Shown here piece after piece: positions 22,613 to 24,119 of a stretch of 24,119 nucleotides of DNA. Source of the DNA: CAYFUR01 sp964346275 (GTDB taxonomy: Bacteria; Sumerlaeota; Sumerlaeia; SLMS01); NCBI GenBank assembly GCA_964346275.1, contig CAYFUR010000056.1:1-24119 (forward strand), in the 5' to 3' direction. Made by a program: the position numbers and the translations under genes. The notes under the pieces are model-generated. The model had not been told where the DNA came from. It saw nothing but the letters and a program-made list of their open reading frames with translations, and did not search any database. Position 1 is the first letter of the stretch. The number at the start of each line of letters is the position of its first letter.

Positions 22613-24119
22613 CTACTTCAGAATCCAACTGTCCGGCGGCGTAATCTGGCCGTCCAAGTTGGCGGCCCCAAACGTGGGACCGTCGGAGTCGGCGCCGCTC
22701 GTCGCCTCCCAGTCGCCAGAGGAGCCTGTATCCGTGCTCGAAGCGTTCCGGGCAAAGCTGTGGCCCTGAAGACGGCTGGCTGCGCCGGCTTTTTCGCCGC
22801 TCCATGTTTCCGGGAAAGGTATGGCGCGAACCAGAGAGGCCGGATCGCCCGAGGTATCCAGCCATTCCGCGTAGTCCTTCCCGAACCCAAGCGGATCGAT
22901 CAAGACCGCCGCGCCGCCGCGCGTCTGGTCCCATGGAATATTGGCTCCGATAAAGATGTCCGCTTCCCCTGAGGACGGAGGATTGATGCCCCCTTCGTCG
23001 GAGATCACGAGATACTGTCCCGCGTCGATCTGGCTGCCGCCCGGGAAGGTGAAATCACTGCGCACGCCCGCCGAATCGTACGCGCGGAGTGTCCAGTCGG
23101 TCAGATCAATCACCGATGCCCCGGGATTGTATATCTCAACAAGATCGATATTGCCCGTGAATATCTCGTTGATGAGAAGAGCCTCGGTCTGTGGCAGGCT
23201 TGCCATTTCCTCCAGTACCTGGAAATTCGGCGCGGCGTCAAAGGCGTCGCTACTGTTTTCCGGCAGGGTGTTGGGGCTGGCGTATGCGTCATCGCTGGAG
23301 GTCACCGCCGCCAGCCGGATGTCCGCCGGATCGGGATCGCCCAGGGCGCTGAAGGGAATCGAGATTTCGATGTTATTCGGTCCGGCGATCGTTGTTCCCG
23401 GCGCGGCGGGGAAAGCGGATGCGTCGGTATCGTAGGCTGTCACAATTCCTTCCTGGAAAGCGAGTTCCGAGAAACTGCCGTCCGTCCCGCCGGTTCCCAG
23501 CGTATAGCCAAACCCAATTTCCGGTTCGGTAATGCCTACAACAGCGTCTATACCGAGACCCGCCGTTTGCAGGCTACTGTCCAGGCCGAAGGGAAGCTCG
23601 CTGATTTGTGTGCGCAGGCCGTCGCTTGTGTCGCTCAGATCGGCTGCCAGGTCCGTGGAACCCGTCCCTTCTCCCGCGTCGACGTCAATCAGCAGGAAGG
23701 AAGCGTTCACAGCGCCTTCATCCTCGCCGAACATGTCGCCCCGCAACGCGATATACAGCGTGCGATCGCGCACCACCGCCCGCAATTCGGTCAGCGTTCC
23801 ATCAGACCCGAAGTCCGCGGGATTCCCCGTGCCCGTGCCCCCGTCGGCCGCGGAAGTGGCCAGCACCGTCCCACCCAATGTGTCGGAGGAGCTGCCATCC
23901 GCCTGGACTTGAGGCAATTCCGGCAACGTGGGAACACCGGTGATATTCCAGCTCGAACCCGCCTCTGAGGAGATGCCCGACCCGTTCGGACCGGTGGAGG
24001 CAATCACGCGGACCGGAAAGGAGCCGGAGGAGACATCGATCGATCCGGGGGGCAGGATATCCACCCGGGCAAAGCTCTCCGCGGGTTTCTCAAAGCGGAA
24101 GCTTCCCGCCGACGGATTG
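22613..24119 (-). CDS. Secreted protein with CBM9-like and lamin-tail domains (5' partial)
   Basis: The reading frame is open from the right edge of the window to a TAG at 22613, so the N-terminus lies outside. The 501 residues seen begin with a low-complexity Ser/Gly/Thr region. A DOMON/CBM9-like beta sandwich follows (bases about 23810-23240; LRAVVRDRTLYIALRG and IEISIPFSALGDPDP). Then comes a lamin-tail domain (about 23195-22950; ALLINEIFTGNIDLVEIYNP, then LTDWTLRAYD and FPGGSQIDAGQYLVIS). The tail ends in PPDSWILK. Such domains occur in secreted, often large, surface or nuclease-associated proteins. A GTG at 24064 is in frame but has coding sequence before it, so it should not be taken as the start. 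The terminator at 22554-22589 follows. Confidence 0.85.
   Translation of the reverse strand, partial: NPSAGSFRFEKPAESFARVDILPPGSIDVSSGSFPVRVIASTGPNGSGISSEAGSSWNITGVPTLPELPQVQADGSSSDTLGGTVLATSAADGGTGTGNPADFGSDGTLTELRAVVRDRTLYIALRGDMFGEDEGAVNASFLLIDVDAGEGTGSTDLAADLSDTSDGLRTQISELPFGLDSSLQTAGLGIDAVVGITEPEIGFGYTLGTGGTDGSFSELAFQEGIVTAYDTDASAFPAAPGTTIAGPNNIEISIPFSALGDPDPADIRLAAVTSSDDAYASPNTLPENSSDAFDAAPNFQVLEEMASLPQTEALLINEIFTGNIDLVEIYNPGASVIDLTDWTLRAYDSAGVRSDFTFPGGSQIDAGQYLVISDEGGINPPSSGEADIFIGANIPWDQTRGGAAVLIDPLGFGKDYAEWLDTSGDPASLVRAIPFPETWSGEKAGAASRLQGHSFARNASSTDTGSSGDWEATSGADSDGPTFGAANLDGQITPPDSWILK

Noticed and set aside
24062..24064. GTG as the start of the lamin-tail protein
   Set aside because: The frame stays open to the window edge with coding-like sequence, and no signal peptide follows the GTG, so the gene is 5' truncated.

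Overview
The window is a GC-rich bacterial segment (about 58-60% G+C by eye, not counted). It reads as a metagenome-assembled scaffold, because exactly 100 Ns at 7930-8029 join two contigs. The genes are chromosomal housekeeping and accessory genes. I see no tRNA, rRNA, CRISPR array, insertion sequence or phage gene. The organism is probably a free-living heterotroph. It makes phenylalanine and purines, has a SufU/SufT-type iron-sulfur cluster system, degrades uronate and gluconate, methylates arsenic, and secretes beta-sandwich (CBM9-like, lamin-tail) proteins. Signal peptides and the secreted-module repertoire suggest an environmental lineage, possibly an uncultured phylum, but I cannot place it from this sequence alone.

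Layout. (1) 1-2260: pheA (+) converges on a secreted DUF6503-like protein (-). (2) 2285-7805: a minus-strand run of uxaC, aldo/keto reductase, arsM, gpmA and purM. Hairpins between several of these genes suggest separate transcripts rather than one operon. (3) 7806-9850: the scaffold gap, the 5' end of an unknown gene overlapping gntK by ATGA, gntK, a decayed short-chain dehydrogenase remnant, and an FHA-GGDEF signalling gene, all on the minus strand. With uxaC this looks like a partly decayed sugar-acid catabolism locus. (4) 9851-16160: a 526-bp regulatory region, then sufB-sufC-sufD-sufS-sufU-sufT (+), ending at a strong intrinsic terminator. A sigma70-like promoter with a 17-bp near-palindrome just downstream precedes sufB. 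(5) 16159-17585: a Nudix hydrolase (TTG start) coupled to prmC (-). (6) 17738-18856: a four-helix membrane protein of unknown role (+). (7) 19078-24119: a secreted protein of three beta-sandwich modules (+), an MFS transporter (-), and a secreted CBM9-like/lamin-tail protein (-) running off the right edge.

How the genes work together. The clearest functional unit is the suf operon: SufS releases sulfur from cysteine, SufU accepts it, SufBCD is the ATP-driven scaffold, and SufT helps maturation. UxaC and GntK, with the broken dehydrogenase, point to hexuronate/gluconate entry into central metabolism. The secreted modules around the MFS transporter suggest binding and uptake of extracellular carbohydrate, which is inference only. 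I found no clearly novel multi-gene system. The items most worth checking are the suf control region, the dehydrogenase remnant, the gap gene, the catalysis-free secreted protein and the unassigned membrane protein.
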